This document shows, piece by piece, positions 1-7,327 of a DNA stretch of 21,430 bases. The stretch lies in assembly GCA_043381765.1 (NCBI GenBank), contig JBHJMP010001334.1, forward strand, positions 12,340 to 33,769, read 5' to 3'. The DNA comes from Collodictyon triciliatum (taxonomy: Eukaryota > CRuMs). Within the stretch, counting starts at the first letter, position 1; each line of letters opens with the position of its first letter. The position numbers were made by a program, and so were the translations under genes. Under the pieces are notes generated by a model. The model saw nothing but the letters and a program-made list of their open reading frames with translations, ran no database searches and was not told the DNA's origin.

Positions 1-9
1 GAGCTCTTC

Positions 10-298
10 CTACTGGGTGTCCCAGTCCACCTGTGGGAACTGCAGGGAACGCAGCATTATAATAAAAGTAGCTGTATCAGCAAGTTGTTCTCGCTCGGGC
101 TTGTAAATCGGCTGCAAATCTTTTTAGATCATCTATTGTTTGAGCTTGTTCAATAACAGCGGATTTTCAAGATTCAATAATGCATTTAAATCATTAACTG
201 TTCTTTAAGATCTTTTATTTCGACATCTTTTGGTGTCAGGTGCGTCTTGCAACAAAATTTAAATTTTGTACTTGAGTTTCTAATTCCGAATTCTATAC
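10..298 (-). pseudogene. Broken coiled-coil coding remnant downstream of the 392-aa gene
   Basis: On the minus strand this stretch reads as protein-like sequence only if the frame is changed repeatedly. Successive open pieces include ELETQVQNLNF (about 290-245), DVEIKDLKEQL (about 235-195), VNDLNALLNLENP (about 203-160), IEQAQTIDDLKRFAADLQA (about 160-95) and EREQLADTATFIIMLRS ending at a TAG at 10-12. Each piece is rich in Glu, Gln, Leu and Asp with heptad-like spacing, so it looks like the continuation of the coiled coil in the upstream 392-aa ORF, separated from it by a TAA and a TAG. I see at least four frame changes in under 300 nt. This is either decay or insertion/deletion error in the assembly. 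An 18-bp perfect palindrome lies at 252-269. The start of the window may cut the element. Confidence 0.5.
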
Positions 299-313
299 AA
301 TTGTATTGTGCAT

Positions 314-1492
314 TTATGCTTGTCTTCTTAGCTTTATAACTTCCTGAACTTTTCTTAAATTATCTCTTCGCCTGTTTAATTCTTCTGTGTTAAAACTAGA
401 ACTATGATTAGGTCTTTTTGGTGTTCTTGGTGTCTTTGGTGACTTTGTTACTGAAGATGAAACTGAAATGTCTGTTGTATCCAGTCCAACGGTAAAGTTT
501 CCTGGTACAATTTTAGCTAGTGCTGCACGTTGTTCCTCATGGCGGGCACGTTCATTTTCCATTTGCACACCCATGTCCTGTAATCTCTTTTGATAAATGT
601 CTTTGTCTTGCATCAAGCCAGTTGCCAGTTGAGACGCAGTGTTAACAGTGTCTTGAAGTTCTTGTATATATTGGTTTTGTTCACTATTAGCAAGAGTCAA
701 AGTATCTATGACTTCATATGCCTGATCTAATTTATTTTGAACAAGCTCTAATTGCTGAGCTAATTGTTCTACTAAAACATTTAATTGGGCCCCTGTTGTT
801 TCAAGTGAACTCATTGATAATTTTTCGTTTCTGGCCTTAGTTTTACTACTTACTTGTTTATTTAATGAATTTGTTTGTTTTATTAAATTTATTCTAGCGC
901 TCATATCTGCTAATTTTGCTGTTATGTTACTAATACTGACACTCTTGCTAGTATCGGGAACAGCAGTCCTGTTTGGTGTTTCTTTTGGACCAAATAATTC
1001 TCTTGCAGTTTTACTAATTGGTGATGGACTCTTAAAATCAGTTGTACTCTTTGTACCAAAAGTTCTTAGAGTAACAGGCGTGCTTTGTGCTAGAAATGAC
1101 TCTGCACTCATATTTGATGCATCAGGATCTAAATCTATCGTAGATTCGTTGAGCATAGACTCTGTCTGTGCCTGTGTAAATGATCCTGATTGATTCAGCT
1201 GTTGTAGGCTTTGATTTAAAAAAGACTGTGCAGGATCTAATATCATACTCTGGGTTGTTTGGTCAGGGTTAAATGTAGTGTTTGGTGATGCCGCTCCCAG
1301 GACTTGAGGACTAAATAATATGTTAGATGAACTCCTTGCCCTAGCAGCATAATTGGATTCATTAAAATATTGTGAGCGCTCAAATGTAGTAAACAAATTC
1401 CGCATGGACTGTGATAAAGCCGCACGAGAAATATGCCCACTTGTTTGTATCATGCTAACAATTGACCGTGCAAGTAAATTACTAAAATTCAT
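314..1492 (-). CDS. Coiled-coil protein of the virus-like block, 392 aa, unknown function
   Basis: This intronless ORF starts at an ATG (1490-1492) and ends at TAA. Residues 1-60 contain a short hydrophobic/amphipathic start (NLLARSIVSMIQ) and Arg/Ser-rich sequence. Residues 60-200 are Ser/Thr/Gln/Asn-rich and probably disordered. Residues about 200-330 are a long predicted coiled coil rich in Gln, Leu and Glu (for example LNVLVEQLAQQLELVQNKL). The tail has a basic Ser/Thr-Pro segment (SPKTPRTPKRPN) and a charged helix. No enzyme motif is seen. Together with its intronless form and its place in the leftward viral group, this suggests a structural or scaffold-type virion protein, but I do not recognise a family. 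The coiled coil seems to continue past the TAA in broken form, so the original protein may have been longer. Confidence 0.75.
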   Translation of the reverse strand: MNFSNLLARSIVSMIQTSGHISRAALSQSMRNLFTTFERSQYFNESNYAARARSSSNILFSPQVLGAASPNTTFNPDQTTQSMILDPAQSFLNQSLQQLNQSGSFTQAQTESMLNESTIDLDPDASNMSAESFLAQSTPVTLRTFGTKSTTDFKSPSPISKTARELFGPKETPNRTAVPDTSKSVSISNITAKLADMSARINLIKQTNSLNKQVSSKTKARNEKLSMSSLETTGAQLNVLVEQLAQQLELVQNKLDQAYEVIDTLTLANSEQNQYIQELQDTVNTASQLATGLMQDKDIYQKRLQDMGVQMENERARHEEQRAALAKIVPGNFTVGLDTTDISVSSSVTKSPKTPRTPKRPNHSSSFNTEELNRRRDNLRKVQEVIKLRRQA

Positions 1493-1506
1493 ATTATCAA
1501 ATTGGT

Positions 1507-1592
1507 TTAACTTGGCAATCCCGTGAAATCGTTTGCATTGCTTCTAATCTTTTTCTTCACGTCTATTAATGCCTTATAACCTTCAATTTAGT
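1507..1592 (-). pseudogene. Frameshifted C-terminal tail of the acidic protein gene
   Basis: Just past the TGA of the acidic ORF, another minus-strand frame reads EGYKALIDVKKKIRSNAND before a TAA at 1507-1509. The lysine-rich, helix-forming composition matches the end of the acidic ORF. A one-base frame change near 1590 would join the two, so I read this as the displaced C-terminus and not a separate gene. Only about 25 codons are involved, so chance cannot be excluded. Confidence 0.4.
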
Positions 1593-2950
1593 TCCACAAC
1601 TGGGATTAGTGCTAAATCTTCTGCCCTAACAACCTCTGCTCTAGTTTGCATTACCTTTTCACATTCTAATTTGAAATCTCTGAGCTGTCCAATGTACTCT
1701 TGTAGCTCGGGTGGCAATGAATTATAAAATTTAACAACACCTTNNNNNNNNNNNNNNNNNNNNNNNNNNNNNNNNNNNNNNNNNNNNNNNNNNNNNNNNN
1801 NNNNNNNNNNNNNNNNNNNNNNNNNNNNNNNNNNNNNNNNNNNNNNNNNNNNNNNNNNNNNNNNNNNNNNNNNNNNNNNNNNNNNNNNNNNNNNNNNNNN
1901 NNNNNNNNNNNNNNNNNNNNNNNNNNNNNNNNNNNNNNNNNNNNNNNNNNNNNNNNNNNNNNNNNNNNNNNNNNNNNNNNNNNNNNNNNNNNNNNNNNNN
2001 NNNNNNNNNNNNNNNNNNNNNNNNNNNNNNNNNNNNNNNNNNNNNNNNNNNNNNNNNNNNNNNNNNNNNNNNNNNNNNNNNNNNNNNNNNNNNNNNNNNN
2101 NNNNNNNNNNNNNNNNNNNNNNNNNNNNNNNNNNNNNNNNNNNNNNNNNNNNNNNNNNNNNNNNNNNNNNNNNNNNNNNNNNNNNNNNNNNNNNNNNNNN
2201 NNNNNNNNNNNNNNNNNCTTTTTCAAGCAAAGCAATAAATCTGTAGTACGCAACATTCCAACATATCAAATCTAAAATTTCATCTTCTGTATAATCTAGT
2301 TCTTCGTTGGCAGCAAAGCTATAAAGATATAAACGCACGTCTTCGTCAAATTCATTGTCCAAGTAATCCATAAACTCAAATTCCTTTTCTTCACCAAAAT
2401 CTTTTGGAACATTATCTTTATAACTAAACCCTCTGTGTTTATACCACTCTTTAAAACAAAGATTCATACCTGTGTACACTTTAGATGCTACTCTCTGACC
2501 ACGCGCATTTTTTTTCTGAAGGTATCCTATTGTCAAATACTCTTTTTTATTTCCAATTTCTTTTATAACCTCGTCTGCAATTCTTTGCAATTCTTTCTCT
2601 CCTTCGGGGCTTTCTATTGCCTTGTCAAATTGTGCAAAATACGCATTTAGCTCATCCATTGTTGAATCAAATCGTCCCTTATCTTCTTCTGATTCTTCTT
2701 CTGATTCTTCTTCTGATTCTTTTTCTTCTGATTCTTTTTCTGATTCTTCTTCTTCTGATTCATCTTGTACTGGTGTTTGTACTTGTACTGGTGCTTCTTC
2801 TATTAATTCTTTTTCATATTCATCAATATCTATAAGAGGGGTTGCCCTAATTGGCACAGCTGAAGCTTTTGAGCCTCCAGGCTTACCTAAACTTTCGGGT
2901 GGCTCGTCTAAGGGGTCATCAGGCTCTGATTTCTCAGGTTCTTTCACAGG
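1583..2950 (-). CDS. Acidic low-complexity protein of the virus-like block, interrupted by a gap
   Basis: This open frame of about 455 codons has 474 N inside it (1744-2217), so its continuity across the gap is assumed. The N-terminal part is Pro/Glu/Asp-rich. It is followed by a run of Ser-Glu-Glu units encoded by near-identical GAA/GAT-rich repeats at about 2680-2760. A more ordered region follows (CFKEWYKHRGFSYKDN and DEDVRLYLYSFAANEELDYT), and after the gap a helical C-terminus. There is no ATG at the upstream edge. The frame opens right after a TAA at 2951-2953, its first candidate start codon is GTG (2945-2947), and the first ATG lies past the acidic repeat. Coding-like sequence in other frames continues on both sides, so both ends look frameshifted. 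I do not recognise a family; an acidic virion or DNA-mimic protein is only a guess. Confidence 0.65.
   Translation of the reverse strand, partial: PVKEPEKSEPDDPLDEPPESLGKPGGSKASAVPIRATPLIDIDEYEKELIEEAPVQVQTPVQDESEEEESEKESEEKESEEESEEESEEDKGRFDSTMDELNAYFAQFDKAIESPEGEKELQRIADEVIKEIGNKKEYLTIGYLQKKNARGQRVASKVYTGMNLCFKEWYKHRGFSYKDNVPKDFGEEKEFEFMDYLDNEFDEDVRLYLYSFAANEELDYTEDEILDLICWNVAYYRFIALLEKXXXXXXXXXXXXXXXXXXXXXXXXXXXXXXXXXXXXXXXXXXXXXXXXXXXXXXXXXXXXXXXXXXXXXXXXXXXXXXXXXXXXXXXXXXXXXXXXXXXXXXXXXXXXXXXXXXXXXXXXXXXXXXXXXXXXXXXXXXXXXXXXXXXXXXXXXXXXXXXGVVKFYNSLPPELQEYIGQLRDFKLECEKVMQTRAEVVRAEDLALIPVVELN
1744..2217. other. Assembly gap (474 N) inside the acidic ORF
   Basis: Only N. The true length and content are unknown. 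The open frame seen across it is an artefact of translating N as X, although the frame happens to match on both sides. Confidence 1.
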
Positions 2951-3154
2951 TTATTCCTAGTTTCAAAAAACTCCAAACTTAAATTTTGGATGATTTTTAT
3001 AGATTCAGGTGCTTTATCAAAAAATTCTTTATATTTGTATACGCATTTCCCATCTTTCTTATATACATCTTTTTCTTTTATTGTAGTCTTGTTTTTGTAG
3101 GTAACGGGTATCAATCATAGCTTGTAAATAATCATTAAGATCATCTCTTTTCAT
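2951..3154 (-). pseudogene. Frameshifted N-terminal part of the acidic protein gene
   Basis: An ATG at 3152-3154 begins MKRDDLNDYLQAMIDT and runs to a TAA after 31 codons. Another frame then carries convincing Lys/Tyr/Phe-rich coding sequence (DVYKKDGKCVYKYKEFFDKA) up to a TGA that overlaps the start of the acidic ORF. Two one-base frame changes, near 3110-3065 and near 2950, would be needed to connect ATG, middle and acidic ORF. That the long ORF itself lacks an ATG supports this reading. It could instead be two small overlapping genes, but their lack of separate starts argues against that. Confidence 0.5.
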
Positions 3155-3681
3155 TTTCTTTTTTTTTTCATCTGGCAAATTCAGAAATTCGAATTATCCA
3201 TATAAATAATAAATTCTTGTTTAGTAAAAACGACGGAAGCTCATAATATAACTTTATATAAAAAAATTTCTTGGCTATGTATGATTGTGATGTTAGNNNN
3301 NNNNNNNNNNNNNNNNNNNNNNNNNNNNNNNNNNNNNNNNNNNNNNNNNNNNNNNNNNNNNNNNNNNNNNNNNNNNNNNNNNNNNNNNNNNNNNNNNNNN
3401 NNNNNNNNNNNNNNNNNNNNNNNNNNNNNNNNNNNNNNNNNNNNNNNNNNNNNNNNNNNNNNNNNNNNNNNNNNNNNNNNNNNNNNNNNNNNNNNNNNNN
3501 NNNNNNNNNNNNNNNNNNNNNNNNNNNNNNNNNNNNNNNNNNNNNNNNNNNNNNNNNNNNNNNNNNNNNNNNNNNNNNNNNNNNNNNNNNNNNNNNNNNN
3601 NNNNNNNNNNNNNNNNNNNNNNNNNNNNNNNNNNNNNNNNNNNNNNNNNNNNNNNNNNNNNNNNNNNNNNNNNNNNNNNNN
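3155..3681. other. Divergent intergenic region of the virus-like block, mostly gap
   Basis: The readable part (3155-3296) is very AT-rich and lies between the leftward gene starting at 3154 and the rightward capsid gene. It contains TATA-like strings on both strands (around 3198-3210 and 3246-3262), as expected for a divergent promoter, but I cannot define start sites. Positions 3297-3681 are N. The capsid frame is already open at 3684, so its true start codon probably lies in the gap. Minus-strand reading through this region gives no credible protein. Confidence 0.6.
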
Positions 3682-3689
3682 CAAAATAC

Positions 3690-4991
3690 ATGCGCGTCAA
3701 GAACTACAACGACAAAGTGCTTGCGCGACACACTACCCGAATTAGTCCTTTTAACGGTTCAATCTTTGGGCCAACTTCAATTGACCGAATACTTTTTAAC
3801 ATACCTTCCGAAACTGGAATGGAGATTGACATGGATACGCTCATGCTACATTTTTCGGCAAATATAACAGTTTCTGCTCCTAATGGAACTTATGATGCAG
3901 CTTTTTGTAATAGCATTGAGTCTGTAATTGGAAATCTCCACATTAGGAAAGGATCATCTTTTCTATTGGAAGACATACAAAGATACAGCTACCTTGAGTC
4001 TATGTTTATGAATTACTTGGCAAAAGATTACAATGATTGTGTTGGTCAAGCTGTGTTGGGTATAGGTCCTTATCACACAAGAGTGCAATCTGTAGTTGCA
4101 GATGCAGCAACCAATGCAGGATTCACCACTTCACGAAAGTATTGTGTTCCGTTTAGACTGTCTGATATTTCAAACTACTCGGGTCTAATATCAACTTCAC
4201 TAATTGATACAGTTTCGGCTTTTCAGATTGAGATTGAACTGGCGCCTGCTACCGACGCGTGTCAAATTAATAATGTATCTGGAGGGGCCCCTCCTACTAA
4301 TGCTACATATCAACTCAGTACGTGCTACCTAACATATGATGTTGTTCGTATGGCTCCAGAATATCATCAACAGCTCCAGTCAAGTATTCAACGAGGCATT
4401 CCCCTGCAAATTCCGTACAAGACATGGAGAACCAGTATGTACAGCTTACCGGACGGGTCACAAACGCTGCATGTTTTCAATATCGACGATACAGTTAAAT
4501 CACTGAATGCTGTGTATATTGCGTTTTTCAAGCAGCGAGAGCAAAGCACATTTATGGTTCCTGGCAAAGATAGAAAGCACAAGCCCCCAACACTTGTTGA
4601 TGCCCAACTTCAACTCGGCTCATTCTACTACCCGTTACAGCCGATGGACTGTGAAGGAAATGCACCCCAAGCATTCTTGGAGCTGCAAAAGGCGCTGGGT
4701 CTAACTCACGTTAGAAGTGAATACACCGGGCCATTTGGGTATGATGGCCGAAACTTTGTTGGCAACTATTTAAATTCTAGACAGAATTTGCAGACTGCGG
4801 AATTTTCCAACACAATACCTGAACAAGCTGGTGGTGCTGCTGGTGTTGCACAATCTGTTAGTGGCCCGACACCAACTATAGTCAATGATAATGGTGTAAC
4901 TGTTAATGGACCATCATTAACTATAACTCGAGTTGCAAATGGTACTGGCGATGCAAGAGCTGCGTACACTACTACTGTTCGTGCAAATTAA
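3690..4991 (+). CDS. Double jelly-roll type major capsid-like protein, main part
   Basis: This is an intronless ORF of 433 codons from the first ATG after the gap. The frame is open upstream (Lys-Tyr before the Met), so the N-terminus is probably missing. The protein is beta-rich with hydrophobic strand patterns (IDMDTLMLHFSANITV, LIDTVSAFQIEIELAPA, YQLSTCYLTYDVVRM), short charged stretches, a Gly/Ala/Pro loop near residues 375-400 and no enzymatic motif. Length, strand pattern and the C-terminal continuation after the stop fit the two jelly-roll domains of Polinton, polinton-like virus and virophage-type capsids. That assignment is recognition by pattern and has not been checked by alignment. 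An in-frame TAA at 4989-4991 cuts the frame before the last beta strands. It heads the rightward group, with a small membrane protein 16 nt behind it. Confidence 0.7.
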   Translation: MRVKNYNDKVLARHTTRISPFNGSIFGPTSIDRILFNIPSETGMEIDMDTLMLHFSANITVSAPNGTYDAAFCNSIESVIGNLHIRKGSSFLLEDIQRYSYLESMFMNYLAKDYNDCVGQAVLGIGPYHTRVQSVVADAATNAGFTTSRKYCVPFRLSDISNYSGLISTSLIDTVSAFQIEIELAPATDACQINNVSGGAPPTNATYQLSTCYLTYDVVRMAPEYHQQLQSSIQRGIPLQIPYKTWRTSMYSLPDGSQTLHVFNIDDTVKSLNAVYIAFFKQREQSTFMVPGKDRKHKPPTLVDAQLQLGSFYYPLQPMDCEGNAPQAFLELQKALGLTHVRSEYTGPFGYDGRNFVGNYLNSRQNLQTAEFSNTIPEQAGGAAGVAQSVSGPTPTIVNDNGVTVNGPSLTITRVANGTGDARAAYTTTVRAN

Positions 4992-5312
4992 AATCATAGC
5001 GCTTTTGAATACGTTGCTGGTGCTACTGACGTTGGCGTTTCTATAGTCCCCAGAAATTATTATGAAGGCGCTTGCCAGGGCCCATGCACTGAATTTATGA
5101 TTGGCTTCAATCTCCGCAAAGTCCTCGATGCGGTCGAAGGGGAGATCGTGGGAACAGACATTCAGTCATCCGGCTCGGGCTTGATGTCATTGCGATTAAA
5201 TTTCAATGCTGCTATTGGTGATACTGACGGGCCATACAATATTATTGTTGCTTCGCTGTACGACGCCGTCCTTGAAATTCAATCCAACCAGCAGACTTTC
5301 CGCGTAGAATAA
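4989..5312 (+). pseudogene. C-terminal part of the capsid-like protein behind an in-frame TAA
   Basis: The reading frame of the capsid ORF continues without shift after the TAA for another 106 codons, from FEYVAGATDVGVSIVPRN to a TAA at 5310-5312. The sequence is beta-rich. It contains GLMSLRLNFNAAI and ends with NIIVASLYDAVLEIQ, which resembles the closing strands of double jelly-roll capsids of the Polinton type. The same frame and composition show that this was one protein of at least 540 residues. As it stands, the stop would remove an essential part of the second jelly roll. An ATG at 5097 exists but would start in mid-domain. Confidence 0.75.
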
Positions 5313-5328
5313 AATATTTATATAAGTA

Positions 5329-5484
5329 ATGGAACCGATTACAATAATCTCATTACTTATGACTTGTGTGCTCTTGATAGAGCGGGTGTGGAAATATACA
5401 GTCGACCATCTCAAACGCAGTTCGTGTTGTGGGAGCACTGTCGAATTTAAAAGTGAAAAGGATTTGTTACATAACGCGTCTTGA
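5329..5484 (+). CDS. Small membrane protein (51 aa) behind the capsid gene
   Basis: The ORF runs from ATG 5329 to TGA 5482-5484. Residues 4-17 are a hydrophobic segment (ITIISLLMTCVLLI), followed by a basic stretch (RVWKYTVDHLKRS) with a Cys-Cys-Gly at 33-35 and a charged tail. This is the layout of a single-pass membrane microprotein with its C-terminus in the cytoplasm or lumen. It starts 16 nt after the capsid stop with an AT-rich TATA-like string (5313-5325) between them. It ends 9 nt before the next ATG, so the three look like a compact viral gene cluster. Small membrane proteins beside the capsid gene are common in double jelly-roll viruses, but I cannot name this one. Confidence 0.6.
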   Translation: MEPITIISLLMTCVLLIERVWKYTVDHLKRSSCCGSTVEFKSEKDLLHNAS

Positions 5485-5493
5485 AAATTTAAA

Positions 5494-5521
5494 ATGGGCC
5501 GCCCGCTCCGAGCACTCAATA
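5494..5521 (+). CDS. Start of a further rightward ORF, lost in a gap
   Basis: An ATG at 5494 opens MGRPLRALN and runs into N at 5522. The 9-nt distance from the previous stop and the AT-rich lead (AAAATTTAAAATGG) fit the tight gene spacing of this group. Only nine residues are visible, so the product cannot be named and the ORF itself is tentative. Confidence 0.35.
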
Positions 5522-6242
5522 NNNNNNNNNNNNNNNNNNNNNNNNNNNNNNNNNNNNNNNNNNNNNNNNNNNNNNNNNNNNNNNNNNNNNNNNNNNNNNN
5601 NNNNNNNNNNNNNNNNNNNNNNNNNNNNNNNNNNNNNNNNNNNNNNNNNNNNNNNNNNNNNNNNNNNNNNNNNNNNNNNNNNNNNNNNNNNNNNNNNNNN
5701 NNNNNNNNNNNNNNNNNNNNNNNNNNNNNNNNNNNNNNNNNNNNNNNNNNNNNNNNNNNNNNNNNNNNNNNNNNNNNNNNNNNNNNNNNNNNNNNNNNNN
5801 NNNNNNNNNNNNNNNNNNNNNNNNNNNNNNNNNNNNNNNNNNNNNNNNNNNNNNNNNNNNNNNNNNNNNNNNNNNNNNNNNNNNNNNNNNNNNNNNNNNN
5901 NNNNNNNNNNNNNNNNNNNNNNNNNNNNNNNNNNNNNNNNNNNNNNNNNNNNNNNNNNNNNNNNNNNNNNNNNNNNNNNNNNNNNNNNNNNNNNNNNNNN
6001 NNNNNNNNNNNNNNNNNNNNNNNNNNNNNNNNNNNNNNNNNNNNNNNNNNNNNNNNNNNNNNNNNNNNNNNNNNNNNNNNNNNNNNNNNNNNNNNNNNNN
6101 NNNNNNNNNNNNNNNNNNNNNNNNNNNNNNNNNNNNNNNNNNNNNNNNNNNNNNNNNNNNNNNNNNNNNNNNNNNNNNNNNNNNNNNNNNNNNNNNNNNN
6201 NNNNNNNNNNNNNNNNNNNNNNNNNNNNNNNNNNNNNNNNNN
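5522..6242. other. Assembly gap (721 N)
   Basis: Only N. This gap separates the capsid cluster from the sequence that runs without a break into the host genes. Physical linkage of the capsid cluster to the STAND gene therefore rests on scaffolding. Confidence 1.
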
Positions 6243-6387
6243 TTGTTGTTGTCACGGCATCACCGTCGCCGTCAGTGTCTCTCTCTTCTCCGCCAATGTA
6301 CCACCAACCATTCAAGTCTGATGGTACCATATCATATTTATCTTTAAGACCAATGATAAATCTTTCGTGCAGCGTGTACTTGTTCAT
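6243..6387 (-). CDS. N-terminal part of an unknown leftward protein, cut by a gap
   Basis: On the minus strand an ATG at 6385-6387 opens MNKYTLHERFIIGLKDKYD, continues through a Trp-Trp pair (LNGWWYIGG) and an acidic Asp/Gly stretch (ERDTDGDGDA), and enters N after 48 codons. No stop is met and there is no sign of an intron. The segment faces the capsid group convergently across the gap. A TATA-like string lies 18-27 nt before the ATG. I do not recognise the protein; whether it is viral or host is open, but its intronless start with a close TATA string resembles the viral side. Confidence 0.45.
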
Positions 6388-6404
6388 TTTGAAATCGGCC
6401 CGAC

Positions 6405-6414
6405 AAATTATAAA
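6405..6414 (-). promoter_or_regulatory. TATA-like element before the leftward ORF
   Basis: The minus strand reads TTTATAATTT here, 18-27 nt upstream of the ATG at 6387. A second, plus-oriented TATATAAAC lies at 6481-6489, about 30 nt before the large inverted repeat. In AT-rich DNA such strings are frequent, so the promoter role is inference from position only. Confidence 0.25.
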
Positions 6415-6517
6415 CCCAAATCAATTTTTGTTTTTGGCGAGGATGGCGCGCGTTCATACCATATATGGTCGTGAATTGGGTATATAAACGCACAAAATAA
6501 TTGAGGATGAAATAAAC

Positions 6518-6559
6518 TGATATTTATTTATTCTATATATCTAGAATAAATAAATATCA
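6518..6559. repeat. Perfect 18-bp inverted repeat with 6-nt loop
   Basis: The arms at 6518-6535 and 6542-6559 are exact reverse complements (left arm begins TGATATTTATTTATTCTA), separated by six bases. As RNA or single-stranded DNA this makes a strong AT-rich hairpin. It sits between the last virus-like ORF and the first host-like exon. Hairpins between genes serve as transcript ends in several large and small DNA viruses, and terminal hairpins occur at virus ends. A recombination or element boundary is another option. Confidence 0.8.
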
Positions 6560-6704
6560 ATATCTTCCTCGTACCACCACTATTTGCACAAGTGCAGTCA
6601 CCATATTTTAGCATTTTAGATACGAATTGCCATCTTCACAAGGACTTTTCTACCAAATATGAGCAGATAGATTTAGCTTGTGATTTTTTCAACCATTTCA
6701 ATCC

Positions 6705-6897
6705 TTAGAGATGAACCGATATCAAAAACTGCTTGGGTTACTGAAAATCAGGGAATAATCAAGGCCTGGATACAAGAGCGTATCTCAAGAAGTGGCCACC
6801 AAAATCCTTTTGATTTCTCTGCACGTTCTTTCACAAGTATGCCATTTTCTTTTCTTTTCTCTTATTTTAAAAAAATACAGACCACTCAAAGCAGCTG
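6705..6897 (+). CDS. Possible exons of a U-box-like protein (doubtful)
   Basis: After an acceptor-like ...CCTTAG, the frame reads DEPISKTAWVTENQGIIKAW and then an NPFDF motif. This spacing (Pro-hydrophobic, then hydrophobic-x-x-Trp, then a later Pro) resembles the U-box fold. A canonical short intron (6836-6879, GTATG...ACAG) joins it in frame to NHSKQL before a further donor-like GTGAGA at 6898. I find no upstream exon with the expected Cys-Pro-Ile start and no start codon. It may be a gene fragment, part of an unseen 5' exon set of the next gene, or chance. Confidence 0.25.
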
Positions 6898-7327
6898 GTG
6901 AGATTTTTTAAATGAATTTTTCTTATAACAAAGAAAGAGTGATTTTTTATTTTATGAAATTCTCTAGGTGTCGTGATAAAATGCCTTTGGATTCTGATGG
7001 GTATAAGCATAGGAAGCGATGATGTTGGGGTGCCTCTCTTTTTCATGAAACAAAATAAAATTTAATGACATAAAATACCCAATATACATCGGACATTATT
7101 CAGTATTTTTATTTGATAAAAAAATCGATAATATATCTTTATATCATACCATGCATATTATTTGACAATTACTTATCCCAATACCTTAGATATCTGTAAC
7201 TGACAACAGCAAGATCGCTTCTGATTTATGCGCGTCTTTGTCTATTCCTTCATTGTTTGACGGTTGTTTATACATTGAACACTTTGACTACATACATCTC
7301 AGCTGATTTGACAATTTCCGCTTAGGA
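6898..7327. other. AT-rich spacer before the STAND gene
   Basis: I see no convincing coding exon, RNA gene or repeat here. A short open piece after an acceptor-like CTCTAG at 6963-6968 ends at once in one frame. The stretch ahead of 7328 probably holds the 5' UTR and promoter of the next gene; an acceptor-like CGCTTAG at 7319-7325 just before the first ATG may end a leader intron. Confidence 0.4.

Noticed and set aside
924-1193. Plus-strand hydrophobic ORF opposite the 392-aa gene
   Set aside because: It is a shadow frame of a Ser/Gln/Asn-rich gene on the minus strand.
2945-2947. GTG as true start of the acidic protein
   Set aside because: A eukaryotic-type gene would normally use ATG, and coding-like sequence continues upstream in another frame to an ATG at 3154.
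3168-3867. Open frames crossing the N gap at 3297-3681 on both strands
   Set aside because: They are open only because N is translated as X; the flanks do not look coding except for the capsid frame.
4989-4991. TAA reassigned to an amino acid
   Set aside because: TAA ends the capsid C-terminal part and the 392-aa ORF, and the host genes end in TAG and TGA in normal places; one mutation is simpler.
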